Below are positions 1 through 5,438 of a DNA stretch of 5,438 bases, piece after piece; the first letter of the stretch is position 1; every line of letters begins with the position of its first letter. Source of the stretch: an uncultured Prosthecobacter sp. GTDB lineage: Bacteria; Verrucomicrobiota; Verrucomicrobiia; Verrucomicrobiales; Verrucomicrobiaceae. The notes under the pieces were generated by a model. That model was not told where the DNA came from. It made no database searches and saw only the letters and a program-made list of their open reading frames with translations. The position numbers and the translations under genes were made by a program. The DNA lies in NCBI GenBank assembly GCA_937941745.1, contig CALDGV010000498.1:1-5438 (forward strand). Direction: 5' to 3'.

Positions 1-590
1 TGGGCCGGGCGATCGAAATTCTGAATGCGGAGTGGGGCATCGGCATCGGTGCCAGACACATGACGGTGAGCACCAGCGGCCTGGCTCCGCAGATCAAAAA
101 GCTGGCGGACATCCCTCTGCAGATCCGGCTGGCCATTTCCCTGCACGGGGCCAGCGATGAGGTGCGCGAGCGCATCATGCCGGTGAACCGGAAGCACAAC
201 ATCGCCGAGCTTTTCGAGGCCCTGCAATACTGGCGCTCCAAGCGCCATCAGCGCATCACCCTGGAATACATCCTCATCGAGGGGGTGAACGACATGCTGG
301 AGCAGGCACGCCTCCTGGCCAAGCGTGCCCGGGCCATTGATGCGCGGGTGAACCTCATTCCCTACAACACAGTGGACGGCCTTCCCTGGGTGCGGCCTTC
401 CGAAGCGCAGTGCATCGCCTTCCGCGACACCCTGGCAGAGGGCGGAGTCACTGCCACGCTGCGCCTGGAGAAAGGGCACGACATCGCTGCCGCCTGCGGC
501 CAGCTTCGGCTGAAGCAGGAGACCTCCGAGGGCATCATCGAATCGCCGATCCCTGAAAAGCGCATCACCATCGGGGCCGGAGCCGCCTGA
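1..590 (+). CDS. rlmN: Dual-specificity 23S rRNA/tRNA adenine-C2 methyltransferase RlmN, 3' part only (5' end outside window)
   Basis: RlmN is a cytoplasmic radical-SAM enzyme that methylates C2 of A2503 in 23S rRNA and of A37 in some tRNAs. The frame is already open at base 3 and reads GARHMTVSTSGL across the ATG at base 60. That matches the internal RlmN block around 'GARHxTVSTSG', so the ATG at 60 is an internal Met and not the start. Further family blocks are LAISLHG, MPVNRKH, LEYILIEGVND, VNLIPYN and, near the end, GHDIAAACGQLR. The Cys in AACGQLR (codon 495-497) aligns with the C-terminal cysteine that carries the transferred methyl group in RlmN (Cys355 in E. coli). The radical-SAM CxxxCxxC motif would lie upstream of the window. 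The protein ends with about 27 residues after the GQLR block, a plain variable tail. It converges with the ATPase gene, with 12 bp between stop codons. Family assignment is firm; RlmN is favoured over its paralogue Cfr because the gene looks like an ordinary chromosomal copy. Confidence 0.93.
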   Translation, partial: GRAIEILNAEWGIGIGARHMTVSTSGLAPQIKKLADIPLQIRLAISLHGASDEVRERIMPVNRKHNIAELFEALQYWRSKRHQRITLEYILIEGVNDMLEQARLLAKRARAIDARVNLIPYNTVDGLPWVRPSEAQCIAFRDTLAEGGVTATLRLEKGHDIAAACGQLRLKQETSEGIIESPIPEKRITIGAGAA

Positions 591-602
591 CCTCATTTGA
601 GT

Positions 603-2963
603 TCAACCTGCGGTGGGAACTGCTGGGCTGGGCAGCGCTTCCGGAGTCATGGCCCCAGGTTCCTGAACCTTCTTCTGCCTGCCAAACGTGAAGGCCACAA
701 GGCTGAGCGTGACCACTGAACTGAGCGGCATGAGGACCGCCGCAGCCAGCGGGCTCAGGTGGCCCATCAAGCCGGCGATCACCGTGGCGATGTTGTAAGT
801 CACGGAGAAGGCAAAGACGCGCCGAGTGGCACGGCGGTGGGTGCGCGCCACACTGATCAGGCCGCTGACAAAGCGCAGGCTGTGGCCGAGGAAGAAGAAG
901 TCCGCCTTCTGCTCCAGGAAGCTGCGGCCCGTGACGGGGCTGCCCGCACAGAGCGCCGCATCGAAGGCCAGGCTGTCGTTCGCCCCATCGCCGATGTAGA
1001 GCGTGTCATCGTGGTCGTGCTCGCGCACCCAGGCCGCCTTTTCCTCCGGTGTGAGGGCGGCTTGCCAGTGCTGGGAGTCCAGGCCGAGCTGTGCGGCGAT
1101 GTGGGACACCTTCATCTCGCGGTCGCCGCTGAGGATGTGCACCGCCACGCCCTGCTGCTGGAGGCTGCGGACCTCGTCCACCGACTCTGCGCGCAGCTGG
1201 TCCTGGAAGCGGAAGCCCATGAGAACCTGCCCATCACGGCAGAGCACGGCATCGGCGCCTTCTCCGCGGCCTAACGACCAGTTGATTCCCGTGGCATCTT
1301 CGAATGCCAGCCCCTGGCCGATGACCTCCTGCACCTCCTGGCCTGGAAGCAGTTCGCCGGGGCCCACTGCATCAAAGAGGCTGCGGCTCACGGGGTGCAG
1401 GTTCCCCGTCACCAGGGTGCGCAGGGCGCGCCGGGCGGTGTCGTCCATCTGGCGAAGCGCCTCGGCGTTTTCCAGCACCGGGTTTTCCAGGGTCAGCGTG
1501 CCGGTTTTATCGAAAACGGCGCGCCGCACCCTCAGCAGCCGCTTCCAGAGCGCCAGGGTGCGGACGAAAACGCCCAGCTTCTCGGCACGTGAGGCTGCGA
1601 GTTCCTCAGCCAGCGGCACCGCCACGCCCAGCGCGCAGGGGCACGAGACCACGAAGATGGAAATCATCACCTGCAGGGCTTCGGCGAGGCTGGACCCGGA
1701 GCCCAGCCACCACACTGCACCGCCGATGCCGATCACCACGACGGTGGCCAGATACCAGCGCAGGAGCTTTTCGAGGCCGCGGTCGCGAAATTCGCCGGGG
1801 CGCCGGGCTTCCAGCAGTTTGCGCAGCGTGCTGTCCTGCCAGCTTTCCAGGGCCTCGGCCTCCAAGGGCCGCAGGCCGATGTTCAGAGCACCCGAAGGCA
1901 GCATCTGCCCCTCTTCGCGGCGCTGGGATTCGCTTTCACCGTTGATCCACTCCAGGCTCACCGAAGCATGAGGGCTGAGCAGGCGGCAGGCCACAGGGAT
2001 GGACTGGCCCGGCTTGATGATGAAAGCCAGGCCCGGTTTCAGCGCAGAGAGCGGCCAAGGTTTCTCCTCCCCTGCCACGCTCACCGATTCCGGGATCGAG
2101 GTGTCGCGCATGAGCTTGCGGCGGTTGCGCTCCACGGCAGCCTGCTGCGCCCAGCGGCCCACGAGCATCAGGAAGATGAAGATGGCCACAAAGTCGAAGT
2201 ACTTCAGCCCTTCCACTCCGGCCACCCAGCCGCCGATGGAGCCCGCATAGGCGGCGATGATGCCGAGCGCGATCGGTGTGTCGATGTGCAGGGTGCCTGC
2301 GTTCAGGCTGCGCCAGGCCTTCTCGATGAAATAGCTGCCGCCCACCAGCATGGCCAGCGTGGCGCTGACGGCGGCGATCATGTCAAACCAGCCGGCGAAG
2401 GCGAAATCCGGCGGCATGCCAAAGTAGGCGGGCAGGCTGAAGGCCATGGCATTCATCGCAAACGCTCCGCAAACGCCCATGCGCCGCTCCAGCCCGGAGG
2501 CCTGCTTTTTTTCGCCGCCTTCATGCGGCGGCCCCACGAGGTAGCCGAAGGCCTGCAGGTCGCGGGCGAAGGCCACGAGGTCAAACTGCGCCGGGTCATA
2601 GTTCAGCACCATCTCCCCATGCACCACATCCACATTCACCCGCAGGCCGCCAGGGTGGCGCGAGAAGACTTTCTCAATCAACCACACGCAGCCCACGCAG
2701 GAGATGCCTTGAAGGGCGAGCCTGAGCTCTCCGGGAGGCTGGGTCAGCTGGCCGAGCTGTGAGAGCCACTCGTAATCACGCTCCCGCAGGCTCTGCGGTG
2801 AGACCGGCGGCAGGGACAGGCCGCCTTTGAGGTCGTAAAAGTGATCCAGCCCCTGCTGGTGAAGCAGGTCGAACACATACACGCAGCCCGCACAGCAGAA
2901 GCCGTCGTCGCGATTGGCCGGAACGGGCGAGCCGCAGTGCTTGCAGGAGGTGGTGTTGGACAT
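603..2963 (-). CDS. P1B-type copper-translocating ATPase, FixI/CcoI-like, with N-terminal Cys cluster and HMA domain
   Basis: This is a complete 786-residue inner-membrane pump predicted to move Cu(I) out of the cytoplasm. Domains in order: a Cys cluster (C7, C10, C23, C24, C27) resembling the putative metal-binding domain found at the N-terminus of FixI/CcoI ATPases; an HMA domain (about 80-145) with GISCVGC (C89, C92); helices near 165-184, 193-212, 229-249 and 255-273; an actuator domain with NGES (341-344); helices 403-421 and 430-450, the second with the CPC copper site (441-443); DKTGTLT (485-491, D485 phosphorylated); an HP pair (523-524) in the nucleotide-binding domain; LSGDRE (611-616); GDGAND (658-663); and two last helices with YN (723-724) and MPLSS (745-749). 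CPC, YN and MxxSS together are the Cu(I) P1B-1 signature. FixI/CcoI members supply copper for cbb3 oxidase assembly, but no ccoNOP or ccoS is in view, so export for detoxification remains possible. Oddities: N replaces T in TGES, and a slippery A7G tract lies at codons 151-153. The start fits the Cys cluster and an upstream GAAGGG. Confidence 0.93.
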   Translation of the reverse strand: MSNTTSCKHCGSPVPANRDDGFCCAGCVYVFDLLHQQGLDHFYDLKGGLSLPPVSPQSLRERDYEWLSQLGQLTQPPGELRLALQGISCVGCVWLIEKVFSRHPGGLRVNVDVVHGEMVLNYDPAQFDLVAFARDLQAFGYLVGPPHEGGEKKQASGLERRMGVCGAFAMNAMAFSLPAYFGMPPDFAFAGWFDMIAAVSATLAMLVGGSYFIEKAWRSLNAGTLHIDTPIALGIIAAYAGSIGGWVAGVEGLKYFDFVAIFIFLMLVGRWAQQAAVERNRRKLMRDTSIPESVSVAGEEKPWPLSALKPGLAFIIKPGQSIPVACRLLSPHASVSLEWINGESESQRREEGQMLPSGALNIGLRPLEAEALESWQDSTLRKLLEARRPGEFRDRGLEKLLRWYLATVVVIGIGGAVWWLGSGSSLAEALQVMISIFVVSCPCALGVAVPLAEELAASRAEKLGVFVRTLALWKRLLRVRRAVFDKTGTLTLENPVLENAEALRQMDDTARRALRTLVTGNLHPVSRSLFDAVGPGELLPGQEVQEVIGQGLAFEDATGINWSLGRGEGADAVLCRDGQVLMGFRFQDQLRAESVDEVRSLQQQGVAVHILSGDREMKVSHIAAQLGLDSQHWQAALTPEEKAAWVREHDHDDTLYIGDGANDSLAFDAALCAGSPVTGRSFLEQKADFFFLGHSLRFVSGLISVARTHRRATRRVFAFSVTYNIATVIAGLMGHLSPLAAAVLMPLSSVVTLSLVAFTFGRQKKVQEPGAMTPEALPSPAVPTAG
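2505..2511 (-). promoter_or_regulatory. Candidate slippery heptamer A AAA AAG in the copper ATPase gene
   Basis: Codons 151-153 of the ATPase read GAA AAA AAG, so the heptamer A AAA AAG sits in the zero-frame phase required for -1 slippage, as in E. coli dnaX. It lies between the HMA domain and the first membrane helix. Immediately upstream is a 6-bp GC hairpin (CGCCGC / GCGGCG, about 2513-2530) that contains an SD-like GAAGG. Downstream, after a 5-nt spacer, a weak 4-bp hairpin can form (CTCC / GGAG). A -1 shift would add 40 codons and stop at TGA 2383-2385, giving about 193 residues with both metal-binding modules and no membrane part. What I see is the motif and its phase; use as a frameshift site is inference. 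Confidence 0.35.
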
Positions 2964-2972
2964 CTGGAAGGA

Positions 2973-2978
2973 CCCTTC
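2973..2978 (-). promoter_or_regulatory. Probable weak ribosome binding site of the copper ATPase gene
   Basis: On the minus strand GAAGGG lies 9 nt before the ATG at 2963. It contains AAGG, a four-base match to the anti-Shine-Dalgarno sequence. The same bases can pair with GAAG just downstream (2967-2970) in a small hairpin, which might lower access. It supports the chosen start but is not strong. Confidence 0.35.
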
Positions 2979-3037
2979 GGGAGGTGAGGATAAGCCGCTT
3001 TGCCGTGTTTGCGCGAATTGTGTCGGGATTTGCCAGG

Positions 3038-3064
3038 GGCTCCCCCACGAAAGTGAGGGGGGCC
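3038..3064 (+). repeat. GC-rich inverted repeat with GAAA tetraloop in the DUF1501 leader
   Basis: The arms 3038-3048 and 3053-3064 pair over 11 positions around a GAAA loop (3049-3052) closed by a C-G pair. There is one bulged A (3056) and one G-U wobble (3041 with 3061). GAAA is a stable GNRA tetraloop when read as plus-strand RNA, which suggests an RNA structure in the 5' leader of the DUF1501 gene, 43 nt before its ATG. No T-run follows on either strand, so it is not an intrinsic terminator. GCCAGG occurs directly on both sides (3032-3037 and 3065-3070). Its role is unknown. Confidence 0.5.
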
Positions 3065-3107
3065 GCCAGGTGAGAAAAGGGCGGATCTGGCGTTTTTAGT
3101 GGCAGCC

Positions 3108-4373
3108 ATGAAACGCCGTTCCTTCCTCGCCCAGACCGCCGCCCTCGGCGCCGCGCCTCTTTTTGCGAACAACACCGCCGTCCACACCCCCAAGGGCAAG
3201 GCGGAACACTGCATCTTCATCTGGCTGGGCGGTGGCATGGGCCAGATCGACACCTTTGATCCCAAGAAGCTCGGCAACAACACCGACAAGCAGAAGGCCG
3301 CGGGCTCGCTTTACAAGGCCATCGACACCTCGGTGCCGGGCGTGCAGGTGGTGGAGCACCTGGGCAAGACGGCCAAGGTCATGGAGCACGTGACCATCAT
3401 GCGCACGGTCAACCACCACGTCATTGATGAGCACGCCTTCGCCACGAACCTGGTGCACACCGGGCGGATGATTTCCGGCAACACGATCTACCCCAGCATT
3501 GGCTCCATCATCGCCCACGAAAAAGGTGCCGCCAGCGCGGACGTGCCTCCTTACATTCTCATCGGCTACCCGAATGTGAGCCGCGGTCCCGGCTTCCTCG
3601 GAGCCAAGGCCGGCTACGTCTATCTGACGGACACCAACACCGGCCCGGCCGGCTTCACCCGCCCTGACTTTGTGGATGAAAAGCGCGCCCTGACCCGCGA
3701 GCAGCTCCTCCAGCCGCTGATGGCCCGTGCGCCGAAGCATTCCTCCCTGGCTGATTACAAAGAAGCCCAGGAGCAGGCCCTGCACCTTTCCGGCCCGCGC
3801 TTCATGCGCCACTTTGACCTCAAGGAGGAGCCTGCCGCCCTGCGCAATGAATACGGTGGCGAATTCGGTCAGCGCTGCCTGCTCTCCCGCCGCCTCGTGC
3901 AGGCTGGCGTGAGGTTCATCGAGGTGTCCCACAACCTCAATTTCATGAACGGCACCGGCTGGGACATCCACAACGAGGGCTACAAGAACCAGCACCTCCT
4001 GATTCAGGAGCTCGACACCGCCCTTTCCGCCCTGATCCGCGACCTCAAGGACAAGAAGCTCCTCGACAAGACCCTCATCGCGGTGGGCACGGAGTTTGGC
4101 CGTCCGGCGGAGTTTGATGGACGCGGCGGGCGCGGTCACCAGGGCACTGCCTTCTCGATGGTGCTGGCCGGCGGCGGACTGAACCATTGCGGTGCCTATG
4201 GCGTGACGGATGAACTGGCCAAGAAGCCGGTCGAAAACCCGGTGCCGCTGGTGGACTTCCACGCCACCATCCATGCGGCGATGGGCATTGACCCTGCGAA
4301 GGAGCTCATGGACGGCACCCGCCCGGTGCCGATCACCGATGGTGGCAGGCCGGTGGCAGCCCTGTTTGGCTGA
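3108..4373 (+). CDS. DUF1501 family protein with twin-arginine signal (alkaline-phosphatase-like fold)
   Basis: This is a 421-residue protein of the DUF1501 family, which is grouped with the alkaline phosphatase/sulfatase superfamily, abundant in Planctomycetes and Verrucomicrobia, and of unknown substrate. The N-terminus [20 protein letters not shown] is a twin-arginine signal (RRSFLA, then a short Ala-rich hydrophobic stretch), implying folded export to the periplasm. Family blocks include [15 protein letters not shown] (39-53), GWDIH (284-288), TEFGRP (328-333) and GRGHQGTAF (341-349). The usual GGxSHxD of the first block is GGMGQID here. I chose ATG 3108 because the Tat motif then falls at residues 3-4. 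An in-frame GTG at 3099 would add only three residues; neither start has a well-placed Shine-Dalgarno site. Many DUF1501 genes sit beside a DUF1549/DUF1553 cytochrome-like gene; none is next to this one. It diverges from the copper ATPase and converges with the nitroreductase, 11 bp apart. Family firm, function unknown. Confidence 0.9.
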   Translation: MKRRSFLAQTAALGAAPLFANNTAVHTPKGKAEHCIFIWLGGGMGQIDTFDPKKLGNNTDKQKAAGSLYKAIDTSVPGVQVVEHLGKTAKVMEHVTIMRTVNHHVIDEHAFATNLVHTGRMISGNTIYPSIGSIIAHEKGAASADVPPYILIGYPNVSRGPGFLGAKAGYVYLTDTNTGPAGFTRPDFVDEKRALTREQLLQPLMARAPKHSSLADYKEAQEQALHLSGPRFMRHFDLKEEPAALRNEYGGEFGQRCLLSRRLVQAGVRFIEVSHNLNFMNGTGWDIHNEGYKNQHLLIQELDTALSALIRDLKDKKLLDKTLIAVGTEFGRPAEFDGRGGRGHQGTAFSMVLAGGGLNHCGAYGVTDELAKKPVENPVPLVDFHATIHAAMGIDPAKELMDGTRPVPITDGGRPVAALFG

Positions 4374-4384
4374 GCCGCCGACGT

Positions 4385-4975
4385 TCAGCGCCAGACCACT
4401 TTTTCCTCCACCGGGCGGCGCACACTGCGCGGCCAGGTGAAGTTTTCCTTCGGCCAGCCGAGGTAGATGAGCCCGGTGCAGCGGTCTTCCGGGCGCAGCC
4501 CCAGCCAGACGCGGAAGCTTTCGGCATCGAGCACGGGGGGCGATGACCAGTAGCCGCCCAGTCCGGCGGCCGTGGCGCTGAGCTGCAGGTTTTGCAGGGC
4601 GCAGGCCAGGGCTTCCAGCTCTTCGATCTCCGGGATCTTCGTTCCGCCATTGCGTTCCATCACGCAGGCGATGACCACCGGCGCCAGCAGCGGGTTCTCA
4701 CCCATCTTCTGCAGCTTGTCCTCACGGAACTCAGCCGCCAGAGTGCTCTCGCGGTAGGCCTGCTGGAGCCTGGCGGCGAGTTCCCGCCGTGTTTCCCCGG
4801 TGATGACATGGAACTTCCAAGGCTCGGTCATTCCATGATTGGGAGCCCAGGTGGCATCGGTGAGGACTTGAAGCAGCAGGTCGCGGTCCACCGGCCGCGC
4901 GGGGTCGAGGTCCGTCGGCTTGATGGAGCGGCGATGGCGCAGCAGGGCAGAGGTCTGGGCGTGAGTGGGCAGCAT
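4385..4975 (-). CDS. Nitroreductase family protein, small YdjA-like type
   Basis: This is a complete 196-residue flavoprotein, predicted to be a cytoplasmic FMN-dependent NAD(P)H oxidoreductase. As in E. coli YdjA (about 183 residues) it is shorter than the NfsA/NfsB types. Visible marks: HRRSIKP (14-20), where the RRS residues usually contact the FMN phosphate; WAPNHGMTEPWKFHVI (43-58), matching the APDHxxxxPWRFxVI block of YdjA; APVVIACV (98-105); ALQNLQLSATAAGLGGYWSS (126-145), the helix and Gly-rich loop at the dimer interface near the flavin; and GLIYLGWP (168-175) in the last strand. Members act as dimers; the natural substrate is not known and cannot be read from the sequence. The ATG starts 16 bp after the stop of the upstream gene on the same strand, so co-transcription is likely. 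No clear Shine-Dalgarno site precedes it (the leader reads TTTTCAACCTTGCGCC). Family assignment is firm. Confidence 0.9.
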   Translation of the reverse strand: MLPTHAQTSALLRHRRSIKPTDLDPARPVDRDLLLQVLTDATWAPNHGMTEPWKFHVITGETRRELAARLQQAYRESTLAAEFREDKLQKMGENPLLAPVVIACVMERNGGTKIPEIEELEALACALQNLQLSATAAGLGGYWSSPPVLDAESFRVWLGLRPEDRCTGLIYLGWPKENFTWPRSVRRPVEEKVVWR

Positions 4976-4991
4976 GGCGCAAGGTTGAAAA

Positions 4992-5438
4992 TCAGCCGCT
5001 GGTGCGGGCGTCGGGATACAGCCGGACCAGCACGCAGCTCAGGCAGTCATGGATCAGGGAGTGGGCAGCCTTGGAAAGCACATCGGGCAGGGCGCTGGCC
5101 TCCACGCCGGACTTCCACAGGCGGGTGATGCCTTCCGCATGCTCCTCCAGCACCTGGCCGCAAAGGGTGTTCCAGTGCGTGGGTTCGGCGCTTTCCTGCC
5201 ATTCACCCCGGCCCCGGCCAAAGTGGGCGATGGCGAGGTAGGTGAGCATGGCCAGGCGCACCTGCTCGCGGAAGTGCTCGCAGGACCAGTGCAGGCGCTG
5301 GTCGCCGCCGCGCACGAGATTGTAGCTTTTGATCAGGGCATAGGCGCCGATGCCTGCCGCCAGCCCGCCCACCAGGGCTCCGCCGCCGAAGGTCATGCCT
5401 CCCATCTTCAGGTCGGCGATCAGTCCGCCCATGGCCCC
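4992..5438 (-). CDS. C-terminal part of a probable GTPase-associated DUF3482-type protein (5' end outside window)
   Basis: The reading frame runs off the right edge: codons before the ATG at 5432 are open (Gly-Ala), and the Gly-rich stretch around that Met looks internal. The visible 148 residues begin with a Gly/Ala-rich hydrophobic segment (about 11-34, counting from that Met), which may insert in or lie against the membrane. An amphipathic region follows with LTYLAIAHFGRGRGEW (63-78) and then a helical C-terminus ending in VRLYPDARTSG. The Gly-rich hydrophobic stretch followed by a 'YLAVAHFGRGRGEW'-like block resembles, from memory, the end of GTPase/DUF3482 proteins, which carry an N-terminal MMR_HSR1 GTPase domain. 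That domain is not in view, so the call is tentative. It is followed 16 bp later by the nitroreductase on the same strand. That it is a real gene is well supported by the open frame and spacing; the family name less so. Confidence 0.6.
   Translation of the reverse strand, partial: GAMGGLIADLKMGGMTFGGGALVGGLAAGIGAYALIKSYNLVRGGDQRLHWSCEHFREQVRLAMLTYLAIAHFGRGRGEWQESAEPTHWNTLCGQVLEEHAEGITRLWKSGVEASALPDVLSKAAHSLIHDCLSCVLVRLYPDARTSG

Larger units (their letters stand above)
2964..3107. promoter_or_regulatory. Divergent intergenic region between copper ATPase and DUF1501 genes
   Basis: These 144 bp separate two genes that point away from each other, so promoters for both should lie here or overlap the gene starts. 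I find no convincing -35/-10 pair on either strand, no FNR-type TTGAT-N4-ATCAA palindrome and no clear copper-responsive operator. What is visible is three TTTGC words (2999, 3008, 3029), a GNRA-capped hairpin (3038-3064) and a T5 run just before the DUF1501 start. Promoter function is inferred from gene orientation only. Confidence 0.45.

Noticed and set aside
600..621. Hairpin AGTTC / GAACT as a shared terminator
   Set aside because: The stem is interrupted and no T run follows on either strand.
2513..2530. CGCCGC / GCGGCG hairpin next to a T7 run as an intrinsic terminator
   Set aside because: The order is wrong: on the plus strand the T run comes before the stem, and on the minus strand the stem is followed by A residues. 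It is discussed as possible context for the slippery site instead.
1003..2762. Two long plus-strand open frames (322 and 264 codons) opposite the copper ATPase
   Set aside because: They are antisense to a gene with every P1B motif intact. Their translations are Arg/Ser- or His/Ala-rich with no recognisable domain, as expected from GC-rich codon bias on the other strand.
2987..2992. TATCCT on the minus strand as a -10 box for the copper ATPase
   Set aside because: It matches only four of six consensus bases and no -35-like hexamer lies 16-18 bp upstream.
2999..3033. Three TTTGC words as operator repeats
   Set aside because: Spacing is irregular (9 and 21 bp) and the word is too short to separate from chance.
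2744..3289. 181-codon minus-strand open frame spanning the divergent gap
   Set aside because: It overlaps the start regions of both the ATPase and the DUF1501 gene in other frames, and its low-complexity Pro/Ala/Arg composition suggests a shadow.
3096..4274. 392-codon minus-strand open frame opposite the DUF1501 gene
   Set aside because: It covers nearly the same bases as a clear DUF1501 protein with a Tat signal. The translation is Gly/Val/His-rich and matches no family I know.
4357..4372. Hairpin CAGCC / GGCTG overlapping the DUF1501 stop as a terminator
   Set aside because: The stem is only 5 bp and no T run follows directly; the T5 at 4400-4404 is too far away.

Overview
The window is high-GC DNA, densely coding on both strands, and looks chromosomal rather than mobile. 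It holds five protein genes, two of them cut by the window edges. I see no tRNA, rRNA, CRISPR array, insertion sequence or phage gene. The Tat-exported DUF1501 protein, beside a FixI/CcoI-like copper ATPase and genes with weak Shine-Dalgarno sites, points to the Planctomycetota-Verrucomicrobiota group. A Verrucomicrobium/Prosthecobacter-like bacterium is my best guess, made from gene content only.

Layout: bases 1-590 (+) are the 3' part of rlmN, a radical-SAM rRNA/tRNA methyltransferase. Facing it on the minus strand, with 12 bp between the stop codons, is a complete 786-residue P1B-type copper ATPase (603-2963). It carries an N-terminal Cys cluster plus an HMA domain, as in the FixI/CcoI group that supplies copper to cbb3-type oxidases. 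A 144-bp divergent gap (2964-3107) contains a GNRA-capped hairpin. Next is a plus-strand DUF1501 protein with a twin-arginine signal (3108-4373). It meets, tail to tail with 11 bp between, a minus-strand pair: a nitroreductase of the small YdjA-like type (4385-4975), and upstream of it the C-terminal part of a probable GTPase-linked DUF3482-type membrane-associated protein (4992 to the window edge).

The genes do not form one pathway. Only the nitroreductase and the DUF3482-like gene share a strand with close spacing (16 bp) and could be an operon. The rest alternate in direction, and both convergent junctions lack a recognisable intrinsic terminator.

The most interesting signal is inside the copper ATPase gene. 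An in-phase A AAA AAG slippery heptamer lies in the linker between the soluble metal-binding domains and the first membrane helix. This is the place where E. coli copA uses programmed -1 frameshifting to make a separate copper chaperone. Whether frameshifting happens here is a hypothesis. No clearly new multi-gene system is visible.
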